Shown here: in pieces, positions 22,897-30,925 of the stretch
How positions within the stretch are numbered: position 1 is the stretch's first letter
Layout: each line of letters begins with the position of its first letter
Assembly: GCA_002438805.1 (NCBI GenBank)
Contig: DJQV01000006.1
Span: 1-30,925 of the forward strand
Source: Bacteroidales bacterium UBA6377
Lineage (GTDB): Bacteria; Bacteroidota; Bacteroidia; Bacteroidales; UBA932
Length of the DNA: 30,925 nucleotides
Direction of reading: 5' to 3'
Notes under the pieces: generated by a model
What the model saw: the letters and a program-made list of their open reading frames with translations, nothing else
The model's database searches: none
What the model was told of the DNA's origin: nothing
Position numbers and translations under genes: made by a program

Positions 22897-23629
22897 CGGG
22901 CATCACAACATTGACTGTCTGATACGTGACCTCGCAGCCTGGCCGCAGATTGAGGTTGTGGGAGCGGAGACCTCGCCGCAGGCCGGGGAGGAACTGGTTC
23001 TCAGGGAGAAGCCGGATGTGCTGTTTCTCGACATGATGATGCCCGGCGTAGGAGGACTGCAGCTCCTGCGTGACATCTGCGGCCAGACTCCGGACGGGAT
23101 GCGGACAGTGTTCTATACCGCCTACAGCGGCTTCATGCTGGATGCCATAAGAAATTCGGCTTTCGATTTCCTCCTGAAGCCGTACACAAAGGAGGAACTG
23201 TCGGTGGTGGTCGGGAGAATCCTCTCGGATTTTTCGGGAAAGACTGTCAGGGAGAGTCCCTGCGGGTCTTTGTCGCGGCTTTTTGACGGTGGGGGGAAGT
23301 TCGCTGTACAGACCCCTACGGGAATCGCCCTGGTAGGCCTCGATGAGGCCTTGTGCTTCCGTTTCTCCAAGGATGGCGGACGCTGGGCTGTGACCACCTC
23401 CCAGAGAAGCCTTTATGAGATGAAGGCGCGCACGGGGGCGTCGGATATCCTTTCTCTCTCGGACAAGTATGTGCAGACGTCGAAGGATTGCATAATCAAT
23501 TCCTCCTATCTCTCCTCGATAGAGACCAGTTCCATGCGCTGCCGCCTCTGCCCGCCGTACGGGGACATCGAGATATATGCCTCCAGACGGTATTTTTCAA
23601 AGATAAGAAGCCTGATGCAGACTATATGA
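22868..23629 (+). CDS. LytTR-family response regulator
   Basis: The protein has 253 aa. The receiver domain (about 1-120) has the acidic pair D9-D10, phospho-acceptor Asp55 in VLFLDMMMPG, Thr84 in VFYTAYSGF, and Lys104 in FLLKPYTKEE, so all catalytic positions are intact. The C-terminal part (about 145-250) is a LytTR DNA-binding domain with KFAVQTPTGIALVGLDEALCF, then SLSDKYVQTSKDCIINSSYLSSI. It overlaps the kinase gene by 29 bases and runs 8 bases into the convergent MATE gene. Targets are unknown. The adjacent MATE gene, or the divergent M49-like/carrier pair, are the obvious candidates. Confidence 0.92.
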   Translation: MKIRTIIIDDGHHNIDCLIRDLAAWPQIEVVGAETSPQAGEELVLREKPDVLFLDMMMPGVGGLQLLRDICGQTPDGMRTVFYTAYSGFMLDAIRNSAFDFLLKPYTKEELSVVVGRILSDFSGKTVRESPCGSLSRLFDGGGKFAVQTPTGIALVGLDEALCFRFSKDGGRWAVTTSQRSLYEMKARTGASDILSLSDKYVQTSKDCIINSSYLSSIETSSMRCRLCPPYGDIEIYASRRYFSKIRSLMQTI

Positions 23630-25049
23630 GCTGCTCTTCCGGAATCTGGGGGACTGCTGTGGCGGCTTCTGTGAGCTTTGTCCGCATCCATCTGTCTCCC
23701 TTTATCCTGACAGCGAATATCAAGCCCTTGATGCAAAGTTCCGTAGCCATAGCTATCCAATATCCCTGGAGCCCGAGGTGCGGTATGAGAACGAGTGCGA
23801 GCCCGAGGCGTATAACCCACATGCTCAGCAGGTTGATTGCTGATGGAATGAGCGTGTCGCCCGCGCCGACGCAGCAGCCGTAGGCTACGATGCTGACTCC
23901 GAAGAGAAATTCGGCCCAGGCCTCGATCCTCAGGCAGGATGCGCCGAGCGCTATGACTTCCGGATCCCGGCTCATCAGCTCCATGATCTGCGGGGCGAAG
24001 CCCCACATCAGCACGGCGAGCAGGGTCATCATGGACGCTCCGGTTATTATGGTCACCTTGGCGAAACTGCGCGCCATGTCTTTGCGTCCGGCCCCGAGAC
24101 TCTGTCCGACGAGGGTCGTGGCCGCGTCCTGCATGCCGTATCCCGGAAGATAGCAGAACCCCTCGGCCGTGATGGCAAAGGAGTTGGCGGCGATGGCCAC
24201 GGTGCCGAGCGGCGCCACTATCACGGTGGCCGCCACGTATGCGCCTCTTGTCACCACGTTCTGGAGCCACAGGGGCCAGCTGATGTCAAAGGCCCTGGAG
24301 AGGATTTTCCCGTCCTCATCCCTGTCCGTGCCGCATTCCGGACCCTTCCGCCTCAGCTCTTCTGAGCGGGTGAACGCATATACGAGCAGGAAAACTCCGG
24401 CGCAGAGCGTGGCGAGCCCGGTGCCTATCGCGGCGCCCTTGACCCCGAGGTCGAGCACGAAGATGAATATATAGTTGAACAGCACGTCCAGCAGGCACAT
24501 TGCCATGCTGGTGATGCTGGGGACCTTCATGTTGCCGCTGGCTATCAGGGAAGCTCCGCAGAATATGGCTATCTGGAAAGTCGGGAGGAAGAGCGAGTAG
24601 ACGCGGAAGTAGTCCGAGGCGTCGCCGCGTATGTCCGGCGCACCTCCCAGCCATCCTGGCAGTGCTCCGCTCAGGATATACCCTGCAGCCGAAAGGACGA
24701 TGCTCACAAGGGTCACGGAGACGAGCCCTTTGCGGAAAATCTTCCCCGCCCCGCCGAAATCCCTCGCCCCGCAGCGGTGGGCTATCTGCACACTGAATCC
24801 GGAGTTGTTGGCATAGCAGAACCCTCCCAGAATCCAGGTGGAAGTGCTCACCAGGCCTACGGCTGCGGCCTGCGCCGAGCCGAGCCGTCCCACCATGGCC
24901 GCGTCGATGTAACTCATCAGGCACATGGAGAGCTGTGCCATGATGGCCGGAAATGCAAGCAGCAGAGTGAGTTTGAACTGGTCCATCATCCCCATGGGGC
25001 TTCCGTTTCTCAGGCGCGCGAGCAGTATGTCTTTGTTTGCAGATGCCAT
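23622..25049 (-). CDS. MATE-family efflux transporter
   Basis: The protein has 475 aa with about twelve membrane helices and the two-fold repeat of MATE exporters. Segments seen are FPAIMAQLSMCLMSYIDAAMVGRLGSAQAAAVGLVSTS near the N-terminus and, after a central loop, a second half beginning SWPLWLQNVVTRGAYVAATVIVAPLG. The latter half also has YGMQDAATTLVGQSLGAGR, the counterpart of the family's Q..GAG motif. MATE proteins export cationic drugs or metabolites using a sodium or proton gradient. Its stop codon lies inside the last codons of the LytTR regulator (convergent overlap of 8 bases). A TATCTTTG box at 25072-25079 precedes it. Confidence 0.92.
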   Translation of the reverse strand: MASANKDILLARLRNGSPMGMMDQFKLTLLLAFPAIMAQLSMCLMSYIDAAMVGRLGSAQAAAVGLVSTSTWILGGFCYANNSGFSVQIAHRCGARDFGGAGKIFRKGLVSVTLVSIVLSAAGYILSGALPGWLGGAPDIRGDASDYFRVYSLFLPTFQIAIFCGASLIASGNMKVPSITSMAMCLLDVLFNYIFIFVLDLGVKGAAIGTGLATLCAGVFLLVYAFTRSEELRRKGPECGTDRDEDGKILSRAFDISWPLWLQNVVTRGAYVAATVIVAPLGTVAIAANSFAITAEGFCYLPGYGMQDAATTLVGQSLGAGRKDMARSFAKVTIITGASMMTLLAVLMWGFAPQIMELMSRDPEVIALGASCLRIEAWAEFLFGVSIVAYGCCVGAGDTLIPSAINLLSMWVIRLGLALVLIPHLGLQGYWIAMATELCIKGLIFAVRIKGDRWMRTKLTEAATAVPQIPEEQLI

Positions 25050-25071
25050 AGTGGTTTCCGAAAAAATCTTG

Positions 25072-25079
25072 CAAAGATA
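25072..25079 (-). promoter_or_regulatory. -7 box for the MATE gene
   Basis: TATCTTTG on the minus strand is an exact TAnnTTTG and lies 22 bases before the ATG at 25049. No clear -33 element was seen. Confidence 0.5.
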
Positions 25080-25136
25080 ACACTTTTTATGACTCTTTCC
25101 GGTCGGGCGGGGCGTAAGTGGCGGAGGGTCAGCAGT

Positions 25137-25156
25137 TGTGGAAAACCTGTTGATAA
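25137..25156 (-). promoter_or_regulatory. two DnaA-box-like sites upstream of nrdD
   Basis: TGTGGAAAA (25137-25145) and TGTTGATAA (25148-25156) each differ by one base from TGTGGATAA, the complement of the DnaA box TTATCCACA. They are in the same orientation and 11 bases apart, one helical turn. They lie between the divergent MATE and nrdD promoters. Confidence 0.4.
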
Positions 25157-25206
25157 CTTTTTCCGGAAGTTTGCCGGGAAGGATGATTTTTTAGTCCGAT
25201 TATGAC

Positions 25207-25214
25207 TATTTTTG
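25207..25214 (+). promoter_or_regulatory. -7 box for nrdD
   Basis: TATTTTTG matches TAnnTTTG. The expected start is about 30 bases before the ATG at 25251. The best -33 candidate (TTTG at 25170-25173) is too far away, so only the -7 element is supported. Confidence 0.45.
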
Positions 25215-25250
25215 TCCTCCTACGAAAAGAATTTTTAAAGACCATGACTT

Positions 25251-27458
25251 ATGGATGTACGAAAAACAAACGGTTCGTTTGAAGAGTTCGACAAAGCTAA
25301 ACTTGCAAGAGGAATACATCAGGCCTACAAGTCAGCCAAGGAGTACTGTGACGATGCCATCGTCGTCTCCATCATAAACAACCTCTATGTCTATGAGGGC
25401 ATTACGAGTGCTGAGATCCGCCGTCAGGTGGAGGAGTCGCTCATGTCCATCAACAAGAAGGTGGCCCTTGCGTATATAGAGAAGTTCGATGCCGACGTGG
25501 ACCTGCGCCGCAAGCGCGACTTCATCAAAGACTACATCGCCGCGTCCAACGCCGCCACCGGCTCCAAGTTCGACGCCAACGCCAATGTCACCCGCAAGAA
25601 CATCGTGACCCTCGGCAACGAGCTCTACAAGGAGAACAACATAAAGCAGAACCGCTACATCATGTGCGACAAGATAAAGACCCTCTACGGGCGGGCCCTC
25701 GCGGACCAGTACCTCAAGGATCTCAACTCGCACGTCCTCTACAAGCATGACGAGAGCGGCACTCCGGGTTTCCCTTACTGTGTCGCCATTTCAATGTACC
25801 CTTTCCTGGTGAGCGGCCTGCGGGAGCTCGGTGGGGTGTCCATCGCCCCGACGGACCTGAAGTCTTTCTGCGGCGAGTTCATCAATCTCGTCTACTCCGT
25901 CTCCTCCCAGTTCATGGGGGCCGTGGCGACGCCGGAGTTCCTGATGTACCTCGACTACTTCATCCGCAAGGACTACGGGGAGGACTACCTTTCCCGTCTG
26001 GACGAGGTGGTGGAGTTCAACGCCAAAAGGCGCACTCTTGTCAAGGTCATCGACAACTACTTCCAGCAGGTCGTGCACTCCATGAACATGCCTGCCGGCA
26101 ACAGGGGCTACCAGACGGTGTTCTGGAACATCAGCTACTTCGACCGCAACTATTTCCAGGGGGTGTTCGGGGATTTCCGTTTCCCTGACGGGACCGCCCC
26201 GAAGTGGGAGACCCTCGACTGGCTCCAGAAGCATTTCATGAACTGGTTCAACGAGGAGCGCCGCCGCTATATACTCACCTTCCCGGTGGAGACCATGGCC
26301 CTGCTGACCGACGGCGGGGACGACTATCTAGACAAGGACTACGCCGATTTCACCGCCGAGATGTGGGCCAAGGGCCACAGCTTCTTCTGCTACATCTCCA
26401 ACAGCCCCGACTCCCTGTCAAGCTGCTGCCGTCTGCGCAACAGCCTCAAGGATCTCGAGGACAAAGAGGACAGCGCCCACAACCACACCACCCACCAGTA
26501 TTCCATGGGAACGGCCTCTGTGGCCACGGGCTCCAAGTCAGTGATGACCATCAACCTCAACCGCCTCATTCAGGACGCGGTGCGGCGCTATTTCCTGGAG
26601 CGCAGGGGAGTCACCCTCCCGGCCGGGAAGCCTCTCGACCCGCGGTCCAACTTCTACGACAAGGATGATCTTTATACCAATTATATAGACAAGGACCTCA
26701 CCGAGATGACGGAGCGCGTGCACAAGTACCAGATCGCGTTCAACGAGATCATCAAGGACTTCCTCAAGGCCGACATGCTGGATGTCTACAAGGCCGGCTT
26801 CATCGACATGAAGAAGCAGTACCTCACCGTGGGTGTCAACGGTCTCACCGAGGCCGCCGAGTTCCTCGGGCTCAAGATATCCCCGAACCCCGAGTACGGC
26901 GACTTCGTCAACACGGTCCTGGAGACAATCAACATCTCCAACCGCAAGGACCGCACCCCTGAGGCCATGTTCAACACCGAGTTCGTCCCGGCCGAGAACC
27001 TTGCCGCCAAAAACTACAAGTGGGACAAGAAGGACGGCTATTTCGTCTCAGGGAAGCACAATCTCTACAGCTCATACTTCTATAATCCGGAGGATGTCGA
27101 GGTATCCATGATCGACAAGTTCAAGCTTCACGGGGAGGATTTCGTGAAGTACCTCGACGGAGGTTCGGCCCTGCACATGAACCTCGCGGAGCATCTCTCC
27201 AAGGAGCAGTACCGCAGACTTCTGAATGTGGCGGCCCACTACGGCACCAACTACTTCACTTTCAATGTCCGCAACACCGTCTGCAATGACTGCGGCTACA
27301 TCAGCAAGGACACGCTGACCAAGTGCCCGAAGTGCGGCAGCACCAACATCGACTATCTCACGAGGGTGATAGGCTATCTCAAGAGGGTCTCATCCTTTGC
27401 GGAACCGCGGCAGGAGGAGGCGAACAAGAGATTCTACAGTCCTTGCAGCGATGATTAA
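25251..27458 (+). CDS. nrdD: anaerobic ribonucleoside-triphosphate reductase
   Basis: The protein has 735 aa, a class III glycyl-radical reductase that makes dNTPs without oxygen. The N-terminal ATP-cone (about 1-95) begins MDVRKTNGSFEEFDKAKLA and gives allosteric control by ATP/dATP. The catalytic barrel has SPDSLSSCCRLRNSL with Cys392/Cys393. The C-terminal zinc site is VCNDCGYISKDTLTKCPKCG (two CxxC pairs), followed by the glycyl-radical loop RVIGYLKR with Gly at about 708. All key residues are present. It overlaps nrdG by eight bases. The start codon is a clear ATG, with a TAnnTTTG box and two DnaA-box-like sites upstream. Confidence 0.97.
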   Translation: MDVRKTNGSFEEFDKAKLARGIHQAYKSAKEYCDDAIVVSIINNLYVYEGITSAEIRRQVEESLMSINKKVALAYIEKFDADVDLRRKRDFIKDYIAASNAATGSKFDANANVTRKNIVTLGNELYKENNIKQNRYIMCDKIKTLYGRALADQYLKDLNSHVLYKHDESGTPGFPYCVAISMYPFLVSGLRELGGVSIAPTDLKSFCGEFINLVYSVSSQFMGAVATPEFLMYLDYFIRKDYGEDYLSRLDEVVEFNAKRRTLVKVIDNYFQQVVHSMNMPAGNRGYQTVFWNISYFDRNYFQGVFGDFRFPDGTAPKWETLDWLQKHFMNWFNEERRRYILTFPVETMALLTDGGDDYLDKDYADFTAEMWAKGHSFFCYISNSPDSLSSCCRLRNSLKDLEDKEDSAHNHTTHQYSMGTASVATGSKSVMTINLNRLIQDAVRRYFLERRGVTLPAGKPLDPRSNFYDKDDLYTNYIDKDLTEMTERVHKYQIAFNEIIKDFLKADMLDVYKAGFIDMKKQYLTVGVNGLTEAAEFLGLKISPNPEYGDFVNTVLETINISNRKDRTPEAMFNTEFVPAENLAAKNYKWDKKDGYFVSGKHNLYSSYFYNPEDVEVSMIDKFKLHGEDFVKYLDGGSALHMNLAEHLSKEQYRRLLNVAAHYGTNYFTFNVRNTVCNDCGYISKDTLTKCPKCGSTNIDYLTRVIGYLKRVSSFAEPRQEEANKRFYSPCSDD

Positions 27459-27909
27459 ATATCTGCCCGGACTCACGGACGTGGTCCTGGAAGAAATACC
27501 CGACAGAGTGACCCTGGCAGTCGAAATCACGAACTGTCAGGGTTCTTGTCCGGGATGCCACTCTCCTTTTCTTCGCCGTGACATAGGCGAGGAGCTCACG
27601 GAAGAGGCCCTTGACAGGATGATAGAAGACAATTTCGGCGTCAATTGTCTGCTTTTCCTTGGCGAGGGCAATGACCGTCAGGCCCTTCTTCGCCTCGCCT
27701 CACATCTTCGCAGGGCCTGGCCCGGGGTCGAGACCGCCCTGTATTCCGGCAGGGAGGATATCGAGGATGAGCTCAAGGAGGCCTTCGACTATGTGAAGAC
27801 GGGGCCTTATGTCGAGGAACTTGGCCCTCTCAATGAGAATACCACCAACCAGAGGCTCTACCACAGGGGAGAGGACATCACTTCCCGCTTCTGGAGAAAG
27901 AAACAATAA
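27451..27909 (+). CDS. nrdG: anaerobic ribonucleotide reductase-activating protein
   Basis: The protein has 152 aa from the ATG at 27451, overlapping the nrdD stop by eight bases. It is a radical SAM activase that generates the glycyl radical on NrdD. The cluster motif is CQGSCPGC (C29, C33, C36; CX3CX2C), followed by FLGEGND, the SAM-binding GGE-like position, and ETALYSGRED. The C-terminus, TTNQRLYHRGED, matches the common N.R....G..D ending. Length is normal. Coupled translation with nrdD ensures stoichiometric supply. Confidence 0.93.
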   Translation: MIKYLPGLTDVVLEEIPDRVTLAVEITNCQGSCPGCHSPFLRRDIGEELTEEALDRMIEDNFGVNCLLFLGEGNDRQALLRLASHLRRAWPGVETALYSGREDIEDELKEAFDYVKTGPYVEELGPLNENTTNQRLYHRGEDITSRFWRKKQ

Positions 27910-27919
27910 CCAACAAAAT

Positions 27920-30004
27920 ATGACCAAGTTATCAGCTCTGGTCGCTCTTGCCGCCCTTGCCGTGTCATGCGGCGGTGTCAAGATTGACCGCTACGCCCTT
28001 GTGGAGCGCAACAATCCGCATGTCGCGTCCATCGACACTCTTTCTTCCCTGTCGGTGGGCAACGGCCGCTTCGCCTTCACTGTAGATGTGACAGGCCTCC
28101 AGACTTTCCAGACCCTTTATTCCAAGGGGGTTCCTCTCGGCACGCAGTCCCAGTGGGGCTGGCATTCTTTTGACAACCCGGAGAATCTTCGCTTCGAGGA
28201 GACGCTCAAAGCCTATGATTTCGGGCGTGGGCATGAGGAACTTTACGCCTGCCAGCTCAAGGAAGGCCGCGGCAAGGCCGCATCGGACTGGTATCGTGTC
28301 AACCCGCACCGCCTTCATCTCGGGGTGATCGGTTTTCAGGGGCTTGAGCCTTCCGAACTCAGCGAAATCGACCAGACCCTCGATATGTGGGAGGGGGTGA
28401 TCCGTTCATCATTTTTCGCCCGCGGAGAGGAGGTGGATGTGCTGACTTCATGCGACCCTTACAGTGACAAGGTGGCTGTCTCCATCAACACCAGGGCCCA
28501 TATCCCGGTGTCTTTCCGTTTCCCGTATCCGACCGGGGCGCATGCAGACGACGCCTGCGACTGGAGCAAAGACGCGCTCCACGATACGGAGATAGACCAG
28601 GAAAGTGACGGGATGGTGATACTGCGCCACACGCTCGGCACCACGGTGTACTATATCAAAATCTGCTATGACAATGCTGTCTTTTCGAGGCTCGGGCGCA
28701 ATGCCTTGATGCTGACCCCGGATGCTGACGGCTGGAGTTTCACGGCGGAGTTCAGCCAGACCCGCCCGTCTGCGGAGCGCTCCACAGCGGCCGTCTCACG
28801 CGAGTCATCGTCCCGATATTGGCAGTCCTACTGGGAAGACGGGGCGGTGGTGGACTTCAGCGCCTGCACAGATCCACGAGCCGATGAACTTGAACGCCGG
28901 GTGGTGCTCAGCCAGTATCTGCTCGCCATCCAGTGCTGCGGAGACGTGCCCCCGCAGGAGACCGGGCTCACGTACAACTCCTGGTTCGGCAAACATCACA
29001 TGGAGATGGTGTGGTGGCATCAGGCCCACTTTCCCCTCTGGGGGCACGAAGATCTGCTCGCCAGGACTCTTCCTTGGTACGGCAAGGTCGAGCCTGTGGC
29101 AAGGGCCATAGCGGAGCGGCAGGGTTTCAAGGGGGTGCGCTGGATGAAGATGACGGACCCGTCAGGTGTGGAGGCGCCTTCCAATACAGGCTCTTTTCTC
29201 ATCTGGCAGCAGCCTCACCTGATTTATCTGGCCGAACTCCTGTACCGGGCGGCGCCTTCTAAGGAGGTTCTGGAGAAATATGGCCATCTGGTTGACGAGA
29301 CGGCGGAGTTTATGGCTGATTTCGCTACTTATGACGCTGAGAATGACCGCTATGTGCTCAAGGGATGCATCGCGGCCCAGGAGACTCTCCGGGCCGACAA
29401 GACCGTGAATCCGCCTTTCGAGCTGTCCTACTGGCACTTCGGCCTGAGCACAGCCCAGCTCTGGCGGGAGCGCCGCGGACTTGAACGTGATCCGGATTGG
29501 GATGTCGTCATCTCCAAGCTTTCGCATCTCGCCTCAAAAGACGGTCTTTATCTGGCCGCCGAGAGCGAGCCTGACACCTATTCGGACATAAGGATGTACT
29601 CCGACCACATGGCCGTGCTTGCCGCAGCCGGTGTGCTGCCGCAGACCGCACAGGTTGAGACTCAGACGATGAAGAACACCCTGGACTGGGTGCTGGACAA
29701 CTGGAACTGGAACAAGACCTGGGGCTGGGACTATCCGACCACCTGCATGAACGCGGTCAGGATGGGAGAACCGGAAAAGGCCGTGGATGCCATCATGATG
29801 GAGAACAGGACGAACACGTACCTGCCTAACGGGCACAATTATCAGGATGCCCGTCTGCGCTGCTATCTTCCCGGAAACGGGGGACTTCTGACCGCCGTCG
29901 CCCTTATGTGCGCCGGCTGGGACGGCTGCACTGAGCATAACCCTGGTTTCCCTAAGGACGGCAGATGGAATGTCCGTTGGGAAGGGTTGAGGAGGCTGCC
30001 TTGA
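27920..30004 (+). CDS. lipoprotein resembling (alpha/alpha)6 glycosidases, family unassigned
   Basis: The protein has 694 aa from the ATG at 27920, 10 bases after nrdG. MTKLSALVALAALAVSC is a lipoprotein signal (lipid Cys17). The first third begins DTLSSLSVGNGRFAFTVDVTGLQTF and GVPLGTQSQWGWHSF, a beta-rich region as in the N-terminal domains of GH65/GH15-like enzymes. The rest is helical with repeated aromatic acidic segments such as LTYNSWFGKHHMEMVWWHQAHFPLWG, FLIWQQPHLIYLAELLYR, NPPFELSYWHFGLSTAQLW and NKTWGWDYPTTCMNAVRMG, typical of a six-hairpin toroid. Catalytic residues cannot be named with confidence. Location suggests a periplasmic or surface glycan enzyme. Its closeness to nrdDG implies read-through, but a functional link is not evident. 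Confidence 0.7.
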   Translation: MTKLSALVALAALAVSCGGVKIDRYALVERNNPHVASIDTLSSLSVGNGRFAFTVDVTGLQTFQTLYSKGVPLGTQSQWGWHSFDNPENLRFEETLKAYDFGRGHEELYACQLKEGRGKAASDWYRVNPHRLHLGVIGFQGLEPSELSEIDQTLDMWEGVIRSSFFARGEEVDVLTSCDPYSDKVAVSINTRAHIPVSFRFPYPTGAHADDACDWSKDALHDTEIDQESDGMVILRHTLGTTVYYIKICYDNAVFSRLGRNALMLTPDADGWSFTAEFSQTRPSAERSTAAVSRESSSRYWQSYWEDGAVVDFSACTDPRADELERRVVLSQYLLAIQCCGDVPPQETGLTYNSWFGKHHMEMVWWHQAHFPLWGHEDLLARTLPWYGKVEPVARAIAERQGFKGVRWMKMTDPSGVEAPSNTGSFLIWQQPHLIYLAELLYRAAPSKEVLEKYGHLVDETAEFMADFATYDAENDRYVLKGCIAAQETLRADKTVNPPFELSYWHFGLSTAQLWRERRGLERDPDWDVVISKLSHLASKDGLYLAAESEPDTYSDIRMYSDHMAVLAAAGVLPQTAQVETQTMKNTLDWVLDNWNWNKTWGWDYPTTCMNAVRMGEPEKAVDAIMMENRTNTYLPNGHNYQDARLRCYLPGNGGLLTAVALMCAGWDGCTEHNPGFPKDGRWNVRWEGLRRLP

Positions 30005-30009
30005 TTTTT

Positions 30010-30038
30010 CGAGTGGTGCTTGAAAATCATTATATTTG
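30010..30038 (+). promoter_or_regulatory. -7 box and weak -33 for the right-end AAA-ATPase-like gene
   Basis: TATATTTG at 30031-30038 is an exact TAnnTTTG match. TTTC at 30007-30010, 20 bases upstream, is a one-mismatch -33 element. The ATG at 30059 lies 21 bases after the box. Confidence 0.5.
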
Positions 30039-30058
30039 TGGATTAAGCATTGAGTATT

Positions 30059-30925
30059 ATGTTGTACCCTATCGGAATACAGAACTTTGAGAAGATAATA
30101 ACCGGCGGTTTTGTCTATGTTGACAAGACAACTCAAATTTACGATCTAGCCTCGACCGGACAGTATTACTTTCTGAGCCGGCCGAGGCGTTTCGGGAAGA
30201 GCCTTCTCGTCTCGACGATGGAGGCATATTTCCGTGGCCGTAAGGATCTTTTCAAGGGACTGGCGATGGAGGGTCTGGAGAAAGAGTGGCTCGAGTATCC
30301 GGTGCTGCATCTGGATCTGACGGGAGCCGCATATACCAAAGTGGAGGAACTTCACTCGAAACTCAACTCTTTCCTGTCCGCGCAGGAAGAAATCTACGGT
30401 ATCCGGACTTCCGAAAAAGTGGCGAGTGTCCGTTTTGAGAAAGTTATCGACGCGGCATACCGCAAGACTGGGCGCAAGGTGGTGATCCTCATCGACGAAT
30501 ACGACAAGCCGATAGTGGACAACATCGATGCCCCGGAACTGATGGAAGCGTTCCGCCGGGAGCTCCAGGGCTTCTACAGCGTCATCAAGGGAAAGGATGA
30601 GTTCATCCGTTTCGCCTTCCTCACGGGAGTCACCAAGCTCGGGAAGATGAGCATCTTCAGCGGGCTCAACAATCTCAACGACATCTCGATGGATCTTGGT
30701 TTTTCGGACATCTGCGGAGTATCGGAGGAGGAACTGAAGACGTATTTCGATGAGAGCGTCTCCACTTTGGCCCGACATTGCGGCCTGACCAAGGAAGAAT
30801 GCTATGGGAAGCTCAAGACGATGTACGACGGTTATCATTTCAGCGAAGGCGCTGCAGGTGTCTATAATCCCTTCAGCCTGCTCAACACATTCAAAGCTAA
30901 CAGATTCCGCATGTACTGGTTCGAG
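30059..30925 (+). CDS. AAA-ATPase-like family protein, 3' end outside window
   Basis: The first 289 codons are visible and the frame is open to the last base. The N-terminus, MLYPIGIQNFEKIITGGF, is followed by YVDKT, the P-loop-like SRPRRFGKSLLVST, the Walker B-like VVILIDEYDKP, FAFLTGVTKLGKMSIFSGLNNL, MYDGYHFSEG and YNPFSLL, all hallmarks of PF09820. The C-terminal DUF1703 nuclease-like domain expected in the family would lie beyond the window. It is clearly related to, but not a recent copy of, the protein at 3055-4629, since identity is patchy. Function in this multicopy Bacteroidota family is not established. Confidence 0.9.
   Translation, partial: MLYPIGIQNFEKIITGGFVYVDKTTQIYDLASTGQYYFLSRPRRFGKSLLVSTMEAYFRGRKDLFKGLAMEGLEKEWLEYPVLHLDLTGAAYTKVEELHSKLNSFLSAQEEIYGIRTSEKVASVRFEKVIDAAYRKTGRKVVILIDEYDKPIVDNIDAPELMEAFRRELQGFYSVIKGKDEFIRFAFLTGVTKLGKMSIFSGLNNLNDISMDLGFSDICGVSEEELKTYFDESVSTLARHCGLTKEECYGKLKTMYDGYHFSEGAAGVYNPFSLLNTFKANRFRMYWFE

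Noticed and set aside
25050..25250. Replication origin
   Set aside because: Only two imperfect DnaA-box-like sites, no AT-rich unwinding region and no dnaA or dnaN nearby.

Overview
The window looks like a chromosomal segment from a member of the Bacteroidales (Bacteroidota), probably gut- or rumen-associated. The evidence is -7 boxes of the form TAnnTTTG instead of sigma70 -10 boxes, starts with weak or no Shine-Dalgarno sequences, lipoproteins with short signal peptides, two AAA-ATPase-like/DUF1703 proteins, a LytS/LytTR pair, and a secreted GH2 beta-galactosidase beside a pectin-type SGNH esterase. Most of the DNA is GC-rich. Nucleotides 1-2965 and about 4740-5830 are visibly more AT-rich and read as acquired DNA. 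No rRNA, tRNA or CRISPR array was seen.

Layout. (1) 1-5830 is an accessory block. It holds two tandem DUF262 (GmrSD-type) proteins, the first cut by the window edge and only the second carrying a DUF1524 HNH domain. Then come an AAA-ATPase/PD-(D/E)XK protein, a small ORF behind a G9 tract, and a uracil-DNA-glycosylase-like protein with four clustered cysteines. (2) 6098-13163 is a leftward gene string with gaps of 1-23 bases: purF, a radical SAM protein, a GH2 beta-galactosidase, and a tandem-SGNH esterase, ended by a hairpin at 5916-5945. (3) 13244-18312 carries purC-purB (rightward, overlapping ATGA) and purA (leftward). Between purB and purA sits a RAYT-like Y1 transposase gene flanked by two directly repeated 149-bp elements. 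One of these contains a 49-nt REP-like hairpin, and a perfect 28-bp inverted repeat lies just upstream of the transposase promoter. (4) 18627-21889 is a leftward pair: an M49 (dipeptidyl peptidase III-like) lipoprotein whose zinc motif reads RExxH, and an AspT/YidE-family carrier. (5) 21979-25049 holds a LytS-type histidine kinase overlapping a LytTR regulator, with a convergent MATE exporter. (6) 25251-27909 is nrdD-nrdG (anaerobic ribonucleotide reductase and activase). It is followed by a lipoprotein resembling (alpha/alpha)6 glycosidases and, at the right edge, a second AAA-ATPase-like protein cut by the window end.

How the genes work together: four purine-synthesis genes (purF, purC, purB, purA) lie within about 6.6 kb, and purF appears to head a transcript that also carries glycan-degrading enzymes. 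The most unusual structure is the RAYT/REP module at 15505-16988. Second-tier items are the tandem DUF262 pair next to a glycosylase-like gene, the apparently zinc-ligand-deficient M49 protein, and two DnaA-box-like sites one helical turn apart upstream of nrdD.
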